Positions 1 to 7,745 of a stretch of 57,882 nt of DNA are shown here, one piece after another (the stretch's first letter is position 1; every line of letters starts with the position of its first letter). A model generated the notes under the pieces. The model was given only the letters and a program-made list of their open reading frames with translations, had not been told where the DNA came from and did no database searches. Both the position numbers and the translations under genes were made by a program. Origin of the DNA: JAGXQV01 sp964505475 (GTDB lineage Bacteria > Pseudomonadota > Gammaproteobacteria > Burkholderiales > Sulfuricellaceae); contig CAZDIJ010000013.1 in the NCBI GenBank assembly GCA_964505475.1, positions 1-57,882 of the forward strand, read 5' to 3'.

Positions 1-640
1 CGGTCGTCGGGGTGGTCGCGCTGGTCACGGTCGTCGGCGTCGTGGCGCTGGTCACCGTGGTCGGAGTGGTCGGCGTAGTTGGGGCAGCCGAAGCAGGGGG
101 CGGTACGTCAGCCGAAGCCGGATTTTCGGCGTCGGGGGGCGATGCAGCACCTGCCCTGGCCGCGCCCGGAATGCCGCCGCCTACCGGGGTTACGACATCG
201 GGAGCCTGGGGTTCCGGGGGGGCGTCTTTTGCCGCATTGGGAGAGGCCACTTCAACCTCGCCTTTGGGAAGCGGCTGAGAAACGGGGGGAACTGGAATTT
301 GCCCGCCTTCGCTATTGGTGTCCATGGCCGGCACGGCATGCCCGTCATCCGCCGCCTGCCGGGCGACATTTGGCCTTTCGTCGCGAATATTGCCTTGATC
401 GACTTTCAGGTGATCGCGCCCTTCGTTCTTGCGGCTATCGACCTGGATGTTTTCGTTGCCGGCGCCATCGACCCGCTCCGGCGCCGCGGTGAGGTCTTCG
501 TTGCGAGCCAGGCCTTCTTCTTCCTGGCCGCGGCTAAGCACCGTTACGTCATCGAACAGTATGGCTTCTTGATCCTGCGCATTCCCACCTTTGCCGGCAT
601 GCTCTTGATTTTGAGCGTTTTTCTCGTTATTTTCAGCCAC
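1..640 (-). CDS. N-terminal part of a Pro/Thr-repeat protein, probable type I secretion cargo (partial)
   Basis: An open frame of 213 codons runs off the left edge with no stop. I chose the GTG at 638-640 because AGGAG lies about 7 bases upstream and the frame is open from there. The first ~110 residues are polar and charged (start AENNEKNAQNQE) with no signal peptide, as expected for a substrate with a C-terminal secretion signal. Residues ~115-190 are rich in Pro and Ala. At the window edge a 9-residue repeat begins (TTPTTVTSA, two copies seen, 27-bp period). It is the last gene of the minus-strand run outer-membrane factor, regulator, ABC exporter, HlyD adaptor, which is where a giant adhesin or RTX-type cargo usually lies. 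The cargo role is inferred from context. The fragment carries no recognisable secretion or calcium-binding motif, and I do not see a clear LapG-type cleavage site. Confidence 0.62.
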   Translation of the reverse strand, partial: MAENNEKNAQNQEHAGKGGNAQDQEAILFDDVTVLSRGQEEEGLARNEDLTAAPERVDGAGNENIQVDSRKNEGRDHLKVDQGNIRDERPNVARQAADDGHAVPAMDTNSEGGQIPVPPVSQPLPKGEVEVASPNAAKDAPPEPQAPDVVTPVGGGIPGAARAGAASPPDAENPASADVPPPASAAPTTPTTPTTVTSATTPTTVTSATTPTT

Positions 641-729
641 AATCTTTCTCCTCAAACAAAGGGATTCCCGATGTGACTATCCTATATTGGATTTTTGCAA
701 GGCCATAGACAGCCAAAGGTTATAGTTCC

Positions 730-2097
730 CTACCTTTCATGGAATGACATCGACACCACGTCGATCAATGGCTTGGTCAGGTATGCCAGCATGGTTTTCT
801 CGCCCGTCTTGATCTCGGCTTCGACGCTCATGCCGGGACGCAAGGGATTGCGTCCCGGCACATTGCCGACGTAGGGGGTTTCCAATTCGACCAGTCCCCG
901 GTAAAAGGGTTTGTTGTCGTCGCCCACCACGCTGGTGGCGCTTACCCGTTGCAAGATGCCCTTGGCAACGCCGAAGCGGGAATAATCGTAGCTCGTTACC
1001 CGCAGGTTAACCGGCTGCCCTACCCTGACGAAGCCGATGTCGCGCGGGGAAATGCGCACTTCGGCTTCCAGCGGCGCTTTGTCGGGAACGATCTGCATGA
1101 GCAGTGCGCCCGGCTGGACTACCTGGCCGATGGTTTGTACGCGCAGGTCTTGAACATAGCCGCGATTGGGGGCGCGCACCTCCAGACGATCCACGCGAGC
1201 CTGGAGGCGCTGCATGGTTTCATCCACCTCGGCGAGTTCGGAGCGCACCACCCCCAATTCCGCCAAGGCGTCGCGGCGCAACTGGTTCTGGGTATCGACG
1301 CGCCGGTTCCTGGCTTCCGCCAACTCCTGTTTGGCAACGCCGATTTCTTCGGTCAGGCGCGCCACTTCGCCGGAGGCCGTCACTTTCGCGCGGCGCGTTT
1401 CGAGGAGCACGGTGCGATTAATCAGGCGGCGCGACGCCAGGTCTTCGCGCATTTCGGAGAGTTCGCCGGTCAGCGCCTGGTGTTCCTTCGCCACTGCCAG
1501 GGCGATTTCCAGTTGCTGGAGGCGTTGCCTGCGCTGGTCGATTTGCCGGTCGAGGATGGAGAGCGTCGAATCCCTGGTGGCGATTTGCGTGATATAGATT
1601 TCCCGCTGGCTGGAAAGCAGGCCGGATTGTTGGATGTCCAGCTTGGCGAAATCGGGTTTTTTGTCTTCCGTGACCGCTTTCAGGCGTTCCGCGCGCAGAA
1701 GCAGGGAATCCCGGCGCGCCTCCATCTGGCGGAGATCGGCCAGCGCCTGCGAACCGTCGATGCGCAGCAGCACCGCGCCCTGCTCGACGAGCTTGCGCTC
1801 TTCCACGGCGATTTCCTCCACCACGCCGCCGTCCAGGTGCTGCACGACCTTGACCTTGCCGGATGGGATCACTTCGCCGGGCGCCCGCGCCACTTCCTTC
1901 ATATTCGTCACTGCCGCCCAGACCATGAAAACCACCACCAGCAAGCCCACTATGACGAGGACAGGACGAACGAATGCGGGAATCAGCTCTTCTTCGATAT
2001 GGATGGTTTCCGAAAGAAGGCGGCGTTCCCTGCTGCCCAGCGGGGTTTTCGCTGAGGCATCCGATTTCTGCTGCTGCGTTTTTTGGCGTGAAAACAT
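730..2097 (-). CDS. HlyD-family periplasmic adaptor of a type I secretion system
   Basis: Membrane fusion protein that bridges the inner-membrane ABC exporter and the outer-membrane channel. The 455-residue product has a cytoplasmic N-terminus, one membrane segment at about 41-63 (PVLVIVGLLVVVFMVWAAV), a split biotinyl/lipoyl-like half-motif after it (VVQHLDGGVVEEI), a long coiled-coil hairpin rich in Q, R, L and E (~105-290), and a beta-barrel C-terminus with the HlyD pattern RPGMSVEAEI. An in-frame ATG at 2143-2145 would add 16 residues; I prefer 2097 because GGAAC lies upstream of it. The gene follows the ABC exporter after about 97 bases and is followed 89 bases later by the repeat protein. 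The family call is secure; LapC-like is the closest named type I can suggest. Confidence 0.9.
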   Translation of the reverse strand: MFSRQKTQQQKSDASAKTPLGSRERRLLSETIHIEEELIPAFVRPVLVIVGLLVVVFMVWAAVTNMKEVARAPGEVIPSGKVKVVQHLDGGVVEEIAVEERKLVEQGAVLLRIDGSQALADLRQMEARRDSLLLRAERLKAVTEDKKPDFAKLDIQQSGLLSSQREIYITQIATRDSTLSILDRQIDQRRQRLQQLEIALAVAKEHQALTGELSEMREDLASRRLINRTVLLETRRAKVTASGEVARLTEEIGVAKQELAEARNRRVDTQNQLRRDALAELGVVRSELAEVDETMQRLQARVDRLEVRAPNRGYVQDLRVQTIGQVVQPGALLMQIVPDKAPLEAEVRISPRDIGFVRVGQPVNLRVTSYDYSRFGVAKGILQRVSATSVVGDDNKPFYRGLVELETPYVGNVPGRNPLRPGMSVEAEIKTGEKTMLAYLTKPLIDVVSMSFHER

Positions 2098-2193
2098 GCT
2101 AAACCGTTCCTGACCTGAATTATGCGTTGTGATACCGTCGAACATTCCCGCGATGGCTGCCGGAGCGTCCTCCGGCGCGCGGAACGCCCCCTC

Positions 2194-5100
2194 TTACACC
2201 AGCTTCGCCATGATTTTGTCCTTGATGTCGTCGAAGGCGCCCTGGGCGACTATCGAGCCGTGCTCCATCAGGATGACGCTGTCCGCCAAGCGCATATGCC
2301 CCGGGCGATGAGAAACCATGATAAGGGTGGAGCGTCCCCGCAGCCATCCGATACAGCGCAGCAGCGCCTCTTCCCCGGCCTGGTCCATGCCGGTTCCCGG
2401 TTCGTCGAGCAGGACGACGGAAGCCGGCTTGAGAATGGTGCGCGCCAGGGAAAGACGCTGGCGGAAACCGTGCGGCAACTGTTCGGAACGGTTGTTGGAG
2501 ATGCGGGTATTGAACCCCTGCGGCATGGCCTTGATGTCCGCATCCAGCCCCGCCATCTCGACCGCCCAATTCAGTTCGGCATCGGTCGCGGCCGGATGCA
2601 CCAGGCGCAGATTCTGCGCGACCGTACCGTAAAACAGTTCGCAGTGCTGCGGCATGTAGCTGATCTTGGCGCGCAGGTCGGCGACGGTAAGCTGGCGGAT
2701 GTCCACGTTATCCAGGCGGATACTTCCGGCTTGCGGAATGTATATGCGCTCGATCAGCTTGAGCAGGGTGGATTTGCCGGAGCCGTTGCCGCCCGCGATC
2801 ACCACGACCTGCCCCGGCTCCGCCGAGAACGACACCCCCAGCAGTGCGGGATCGGCATCGCTGGCGTAACGGAAGGAAACCCGCGCGAAGCTGAGCGCCC
2901 CGCGCACGTTGGGGCGAATGGTCTGGAACACCCCGGTTTCCGATTCGCCTTGAAGGCGCATCAGATTCTCGACCTGGCGGATATTGGCGCGGATGCGCAC
3001 CAGCGATGTCGCCGCCAGAAAAACATTTTGCATCGGCCCGGTCAGCCGCCAAAGTATCATCATGGTCGCCACCAGGGTGCCGCCGCTGATGTCGCCTTGG
3101 ATTGCCAAGTAAGCCGATACCGCCAAGCCCAGCAGCCCGGTGCAGGAACCCAGTATCTGGGCAATGCTGCCGACCCGTGCGTGCACTTCATGGTCGCGGA
3201 AGTTCGCCATGACCGATTTGCCGCTCATTTCCCGGAAGCGGCTTACCCAGGATTGCCCGGCGCCGACGGAACGTATCGAGCGCATGTCGGTCAGCGCTTC
3301 GTTGAGGAACTCCCAGCGCGCCGTCGAAAGCTGGGAAGACTTCGCCACCGAGCGTTCGCTGGATTTCCGGGTCAGCCATCCCAGCAGCATGAACGATAGC
3401 GCCGACACCAGCACCACCACCAGCACCCAGGGATTGATGATGGCGATGGCCAACAACAGCACCAGGCTCGATGGCAACTCGAAGGCGAGCAACGAAAGCG
3501 GCCCCAGGAAGAAATCGCGCAGGCTCTCCAGGTTCTTGATCCGCCCCACTTGATGGCTGACCGAGGCGCCGTCGGTCGCCGTGGCCGGCAGGGAAATGAT
3601 GCGCTGAAACAGGCTGTTTCCCAGGATGAACTCGGTGCGGCCGCCGACAAAGGCCATTACCCGCCCCTTGAGGCTGCGCAGCACGCCATCGACCAGAATG
3701 GCGCCCAGCACCCCGGCCATCAGATAAGACCCCATGACGATATCCCCGGAGGGTAAAACCCGGTCGTAAATCGACCTGACGAACAGCGGCGCCGCCAATC
3801 CCAGCACCGCGCTCGCCACCGTCAGGCCGAACGCCAGAAAAATATGGGAACGGAAGCGCAGCAGCATCGAGCCGATCCAGTTCGATTCGGGGCGGCGCGC
3901 CTTGGGAGCCATGTCCGGCTTCTGGAACAGATAGATTTCGCCCCGCTCCGGCGAAGGCTTGATTTCCGTTTCGCTCCGTAAAATGCTGTCGAACACGATC
4001 AGATTGCCGTTCGGCAGGGATTTCAGCACCACCATCGCGGCCTGGTTGCGCGGCATGAAAAGGCAGGGAGTCAGGCGGGGATCCAGCCGCGCCAGGCTGC
4101 CTTCGAGATGCTTGGGGAACAGACCCAGGTTGGCCATCACCGAACACAGCCCGGAAAGCTCCAGGCGCCGCACCAGATGCGGCATGGCCTCGGCCAGTTC
4201 GCGCGGTTGCCCCTGCCATTCGAGCGCCTTCAGGAGAGGCAGCAGACATAGCGACAGATCGGATTCCTCCTCGAACTGGCGCTGAATGATTTCGGATATA
4301 TCCTCGGTGCTTTCGGGGCGTTCGGACAGGGCGAGCGCGCCGCCCATGTCCGCCGCGGCGGCAGCCGCGGCGCGGGACGCGGCATCGTCTTCCTTCAGGC
4401 GGCCATCGGCCAGGAAATAAATCTTGTCGGCAAGCGAAATCAGCGAGGGGCGGTGCGTTACCAGCACCATGGTGCACTTGCCCTTTTGCCCGGCGAGATA
4501 ATTGCGCAACAACTGGTCGCCATGCATGTCGAGCGAGATATTGGCCTCGTCGAACAGGATGACGCTGGGTTTGCGCACCAGCGCCCGGATGATGGCGATA
4601 AGCTGGCGCACCCCCGCCGGCAGGGTTTCCGCCACGCCCTCGCCGAGGGGCGTCTCGTACCCCAGCTTCATGCCCGCCACGATCCGGTCCAGCCCCAGTT
4701 CATGGGCGATACCCAGCGCCTCCTGATTCAGGCTGGCGTCGAACATCGTCAGGTTTTCGAGGATATTGCCGGAGACGATCGTGGCGGTTTGCGGCATCAA
4801 GGCGATTTCCTTGTGCACGCTGTCTGCGGCGAAGTCCTCCAAGGGACGGCCATCCACCAGAATCTTCCCGGAATCGGGACGGATCAGCCCATTCATCAAG
4901 GACAGCAGACTGGTTTTTCCGCTGCCGCTTTCCCCACGGATGGCGACGTAAGTCCCCGCTTCCACTTTCAGCGAAAGGTTGGCAAACAGCGCCGCGCCGC
5001 CTTCGTGGGACAGGGTGACGCCGCGTAGTTCCAGGGTCTTTTCGAGCGGCGGCATCGCCGACTTGCCCGCATCATCCTCGTAGGGCATGTTGAGCACTTC

Positions 5101-6096
5101 GTTCAACCGTTCCTGCGCCGCGACGAAAGATTGATAACGCATCCACACCGTCATCCCGCGGCGCAGGGGCTGTAGCGCCCGAACGGACAGCATCATGCAG
5201 GCAGCCAGGCCGCCGGGCGTCATTTGTCCGCTGAGCGCCGCCCATGAGCCGGCAAACACCACCCCCACGATCATGACCTGGGAAAACAGCATGCCGATGT
5301 TGGTCGCCAGCGCGCCGCCGCGCGCCAAGGCCTCGCCCATTTCGGTATTGGCCTCTTGCAGACGCTCGTAGCGACGCTGCATCAGCGCTTCCATGGTCAG
5401 GGTCTTCACCGAGTGGATGCCGGTCAACACCTCCGCCAGAAACCCCAGGCGGCGGTCGTCCAGAATATGGCGCTGCTGAACTTGCTTGCGCATCCAGCCG
5501 CCGAAACGGGAGACCAGGTAGGCGAACAGCAGCAGCAGGAATACCGGCACCGCCACCAGCGCGCCGCCGATGATGTAGATCAGCGCCAGGAAGATCACCA
5601 CGAAGGGCAGGTCGAACAGCACCAGCAAGGCCTGGCCGGAGTAAAATTCGGCCACCTTGGTGGATGCCAGGATCCTTTCCGCATGGACGCCCGGCTCCTC
5701 GCGCTGATAGCGCTGGAGCGGCACGTGCATCAGCCGTTCGAGCGCGGCGACGCTGGCGTTATGTTCAAAGCGGGCGCCCAGCCAGCCGGTGACCAAGCCG
5801 TTGGTGGCGCGCAACACTTCTTCCAGCACCAGCGCCATTACCACGCCGAAAACCAGGAAGGCCAAGGTTTCCAGGGACTGGTTCACCACCACGCGATCGA
5901 GAATCTGAAGAATCGCCAGGGGCAGCGCCAACGCCAGAATGTTCGACAACAGGGCGGACAAACCCAGCCCCGGCAACACCTTGCGCAAATCGGCGGAACG
6001 GAAAACCTGGCGCAGGGCGTTTTCCCCGGCGGACGGGCTGGAATGCACCCGTTTGCGCGGCGTTTCCCGCTCCAGGTTCGTCAAAGCACTCTCCAT
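2194..6096 (-). CDS. Tandem ABC exporter: two type I secretion permease-ATPase modules in one chain
   Basis: ATP-driven inner-membrane exporter. The single frame of 1300 residues reads: membrane domain 1 (~30-330), ATPase 1 (~355-575), Ala-rich linker, a domain at ~610-730 resembling the catalytically dead C39-like domain of HlyB/LapB exporters, membrane domain 2 (~745-1040), ATPase 2 (~1080-1300). ATPase 1 has Walker A GESGSGKTS (388-396), Walker B ILFDE and H-loop His548, but its signature is LPAGVRQ instead of LSGGQ. ATPase 2 has Walker A GGNGSGKST (~1102), Walker B VVLLDEP and SHRPG, with signature LPHGFRQ. Typical LapB/PrtD proteins are 550-720 residues and work as homodimers, so this looks like a fused heterodimer. 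The start at 6096 (MESALTN) lies two bases after the stop of the regulator gene, which suggests coupled translation; the longer frame to 6198 would lie inside that gene. Confidence 0.9.
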   Translation of the reverse strand: MESALTNLERETPRKRVHSSPSAGENALRQVFRSADLRKVLPGLGLSALLSNILALALPLAILQILDRVVVNQSLETLAFLVFGVVMALVLEEVLRATNGLVTGWLGARFEHNASVAALERLMHVPLQRYQREEPGVHAERILASTKVAEFYSGQALLVLFDLPFVVIFLALIYIIGGALVAVPVFLLLLFAYLVSRFGGWMRKQVQQRHILDDRRLGFLAEVLTGIHSVKTLTMEALMQRRYERLQEANTEMGEALARGGALATNIGMLFSQVMIVGVVFAGSWAALSGQMTPGGLAACMMLSVRALQPLRRGMTVWMRYQSFVAAQERLNEVLNMPYEDDAGKSAMPPLEKTLELRGVTLSHEGGAALFANLSLKVEAGTYVAIRGESGSGKTSLLSLMNGLIRPDSGKILVDGRPLEDFAADSVHKEIALMPQTATIVSGNILENLTMFDASLNQEALGIAHELGLDRIVAGMKLGYETPLGEGVAETLPAGVRQLIAIIRALVRKPSVILFDEANISLDMHGDQLLRNYLAGQKGKCTMVLVTHRPSLISLADKIYFLADGRLKEDDAASRAAAAAAADMGGALALSERPESTEDISEIIQRQFEEESDLSLCLLPLLKALEWQGQPRELAEAMPHLVRRLELSGLCSVMANLGLFPKHLEGSLARLDPRLTPCLFMPRNQAAMVVLKSLPNGNLIVFDSILRSETEIKPSPERGEIYLFQKPDMAPKARRPESNWIGSMLLRFRSHIFLAFGLTVASAVLGLAAPLFVRSIYDRVLPSGDIVMGSYLMAGVLGAILVDGVLRSLKGRVMAFVGGRTEFILGNSLFQRIISLPATATDGASVSHQVGRIKNLESLRDFFLGPLSLLAFELPSSLVLLLAIAIINPWVLVVVLVSALSFMLLGWLTRKSSERSVAKSSQLSTARWEFLNEALTDMRSIRSVGAGQSWVSRFREMSGKSVMANFRDHEVHARVGSIAQILGSCTGLLGLAVSAYLAIQGDISGGTLVATMMILWRLTGPMQNVFLAATSLVRIRANIRQVENLMRLQGESETGVFQTIRPNVRGALSFARVSFRYASDADPALLGVSFSAEPGQVVVIAGGNGSGKSTLLKLIERIYIPQAGSIRLDNVDIRQLTVADLRAKISYMPQHCELFYGTVAQNLRLVHPAATDAELNWAVEMAGLDADIKAMPQGFNTRISNNRSEQLPHGFRQRLSLARTILKPASVVLLDEPGTGMDQAGEEALLRCIGWLRGRSTLIMVSHRPGHMRLADSVILMEHGSIVAQGAFDDIKDKIMAKLV

Positions 6097-6098
6097 GA

Positions 6099-7745
6099 TT
6101 ATTCCATGACCAAACTGTCTATTGCCTGCCGCAGCAAGGGGTGGGTAAATGAAATCCGGCCATCGGCGCCCTGCGACAGGACGCCCGCCGCGACGCAACG
6201 CTCTACCTGGCGGTGCAGATTCTCGGCATCCTCGCCCAGGGTCGCCGCGGTTTCCGCCAGCGTGGCGGCGGACTCGTTCCTGGCAATCGCGCGCAACAGA
6301 TTGCGGTCCAGGGACAAACTGTCCAGGCGTGCGTTGATCGCCACCAGCAGCGGCAGCGCCAGCCGCTCCGCGCCCTGGTGGCGCGCCAGTTCGACCGCGA
6401 ACAGCGGCACTCCGGCCGCCATTCCTGAAATTTCCTTGATCTCGCCCTGCGGCGCCTTGGCGAAGATCGCGTTCAGCGTTTCCTGCACCAGCTCCTCGAT
6501 GGAATCCGCCGTCAGACGCCGCAACGTAATGGTTTCGCCGGGATTTTCGCCGCTTCCGCGCCCGCTCCGGCGGCCGGAAAATATCACCAGACGCCCTTTT
6601 TCGACCGCCGTGGCGGCGGCGGAAGCAAGCAGCGCCTGCCGTTCCTTGTCCAGCAAGTGAAAATCGTCAACGATCACCAGATCGGGCAAACGGCCGGGTT
6701 GGGTGCGCAGTTGCGCCGCAACGTCATCCAGCGAACATTCGGCGCCACTGCCGATGTCGTAGACATTCCCGCCCAGCGCCGCCGGCAAGCCGCGATAGAA
6801 GGCCGCCGCCCCTTTCCGGGCGATGGCGCGTTGGAAAATCTCTTCGCACAGGCGGGATTTTCCCATGCCCATCTCGCCTTCGAGATGGATCAGCGTGCCC
6901 CGCCCTTCCGCGGCTTCGCCCAGCGCGGCATCCAGCTTTGACAACTCGGCGTCCCTGCCGGTGAGATTGTAGGAGCGGCGCGTACCGGTCCAATACAAAT
7001 CCTTGAGTTCGCAGAAAGAGACGATAGGCAGCATGTCCTGCTGTCCGCCGATGCCGAACACCTCCATCAACTCCAGCGCCGCCGGATCGAAAGCCAGCCG
7101 CCCCGGCTGAACATCCTGGAGCAAATCGCGGGCGGAGGCGATCACGGCGCTGGCGATGGCCTCGCCGGTCCATCCCCCGAAGCGCTTCATGCTTGCCACC
7201 GCCAGCCCTGCCGACACGCAGCCGCGCATTTTTCCGGCCGCGCCGGCGTCGAGCGCCAGCAGATCGTCATGCACCGCGCAAGCGGTTTGCAGGGCGATGG
7301 CCAGATCGTATTCGGTAACCCGCTGGATTCCAAAAATCACGTCTCCCGCGTTTCCCTTGCGCGCCAGGAAGACGGCATCATTGGCCGCCGCCAGCCCCGC
7401 CAGGGCGCCATGCATGAGCCGCACCGCCGTCGGATTGGCGTCTTCCGGCAAGGCAATGCCTAGCACTACGCAAGGGCGGCGTTCCAGCAAGCCGTCCACC
7501 GTCAGGGCGGGGCCGCGGCTTTCTTGTTCATGCAGGAGATCCATGCCGCGCGATACCGCCATGGCGCGATTGCTGACGTTGAGCTTTTTGAAAAGCGCGA
7601 CGATATGCTGCTTGACCGTGCCGACGCCGATGTCCAGCTCGCGGGCGACTTCCTTGTTGACCTTGCCGGCTTGCAGCAATTTGAGTATCTGGCGCTGGCG
7701 CTGGGTCAGCTCGGGTTGCGGAAGGTTTTTCGCGTTACCGTTCAT
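6099..7745 (-). CDS. LuxR-type regulator with N-terminal helix-turn-helix and AAA-type ATPase
   Basis: Probable transcription regulator of the secretion locus. The 548 residues divide into a GerE/LuxR helix-turn-helix at ~13-66 (LTQRQRQILKLL, then GVGTVKQHIVALFKKLNV), a domain at ~88-230 that looks like an eroded class III cyclase fold (VVLGIALP, GDVIFGI, SAGLAVASM) without clear metal ligands, and a STAND/LAL-like ATPase from ~263 with Walker A GEMGMGKS (290-297) and Walker B DLVIVDD. A winged-helix-like C-terminus ends in THPLLRQAI. In LAL/MalT-type regulators the helix-turn-helix is normally C-terminal; here it is N-terminal. The start overlaps the stop of the outer-membrane factor gene (ATGA) and the stop lies two bases before the ABC exporter start, so it is translated within the operon. 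The cyclase-like assignment is from pattern only. Confidence 0.8.
   Translation of the reverse strand: MNGNAKNLPQPELTQRQRQILKLLQAGKVNKEVARELDIGVGTVKQHIVALFKKLNVSNRAMAVSRGMDLLHEQESRGPALTVDGLLERRPCVVLGIALPEDANPTAVRLMHGALAGLAAANDAVFLARKGNAGDVIFGIQRVTEYDLAIALQTACAVHDDLLALDAGAAGKMRGCVSAGLAVASMKRFGGWTGEAIASAVIASARDLLQDVQPGRLAFDPAALELMEVFGIGGQQDMLPIVSFCELKDLYWTGTRRSYNLTGRDAELSKLDAALGEAAEGRGTLIHLEGEMGMGKSRLCEEIFQRAIARKGAAAFYRGLPAALGGNVYDIGSGAECSLDDVAAQLRTQPGRLPDLVIVDDFHLLDKERQALLASAAATAVEKGRLVIFSGRRSGRGSGENPGETITLRRLTADSIEELVQETLNAIFAKAPQGEIKEISGMAAGVPLFAVELARHQGAERLALPLLVAINARLDSLSLDRNLLRAIARNESAATLAETAATLGEDAENLHRQVERCVAAGVLSQGADGRISFTHPLLRQAIDSLVME

Noticed and set aside
12..278. Val/Gly-repeat ORF on the plus strand at the left edge
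   Set aside because: It is the complement of the Thr/Pro repeat of the cargo gene, which has a proper ribosome site and fits the operon.
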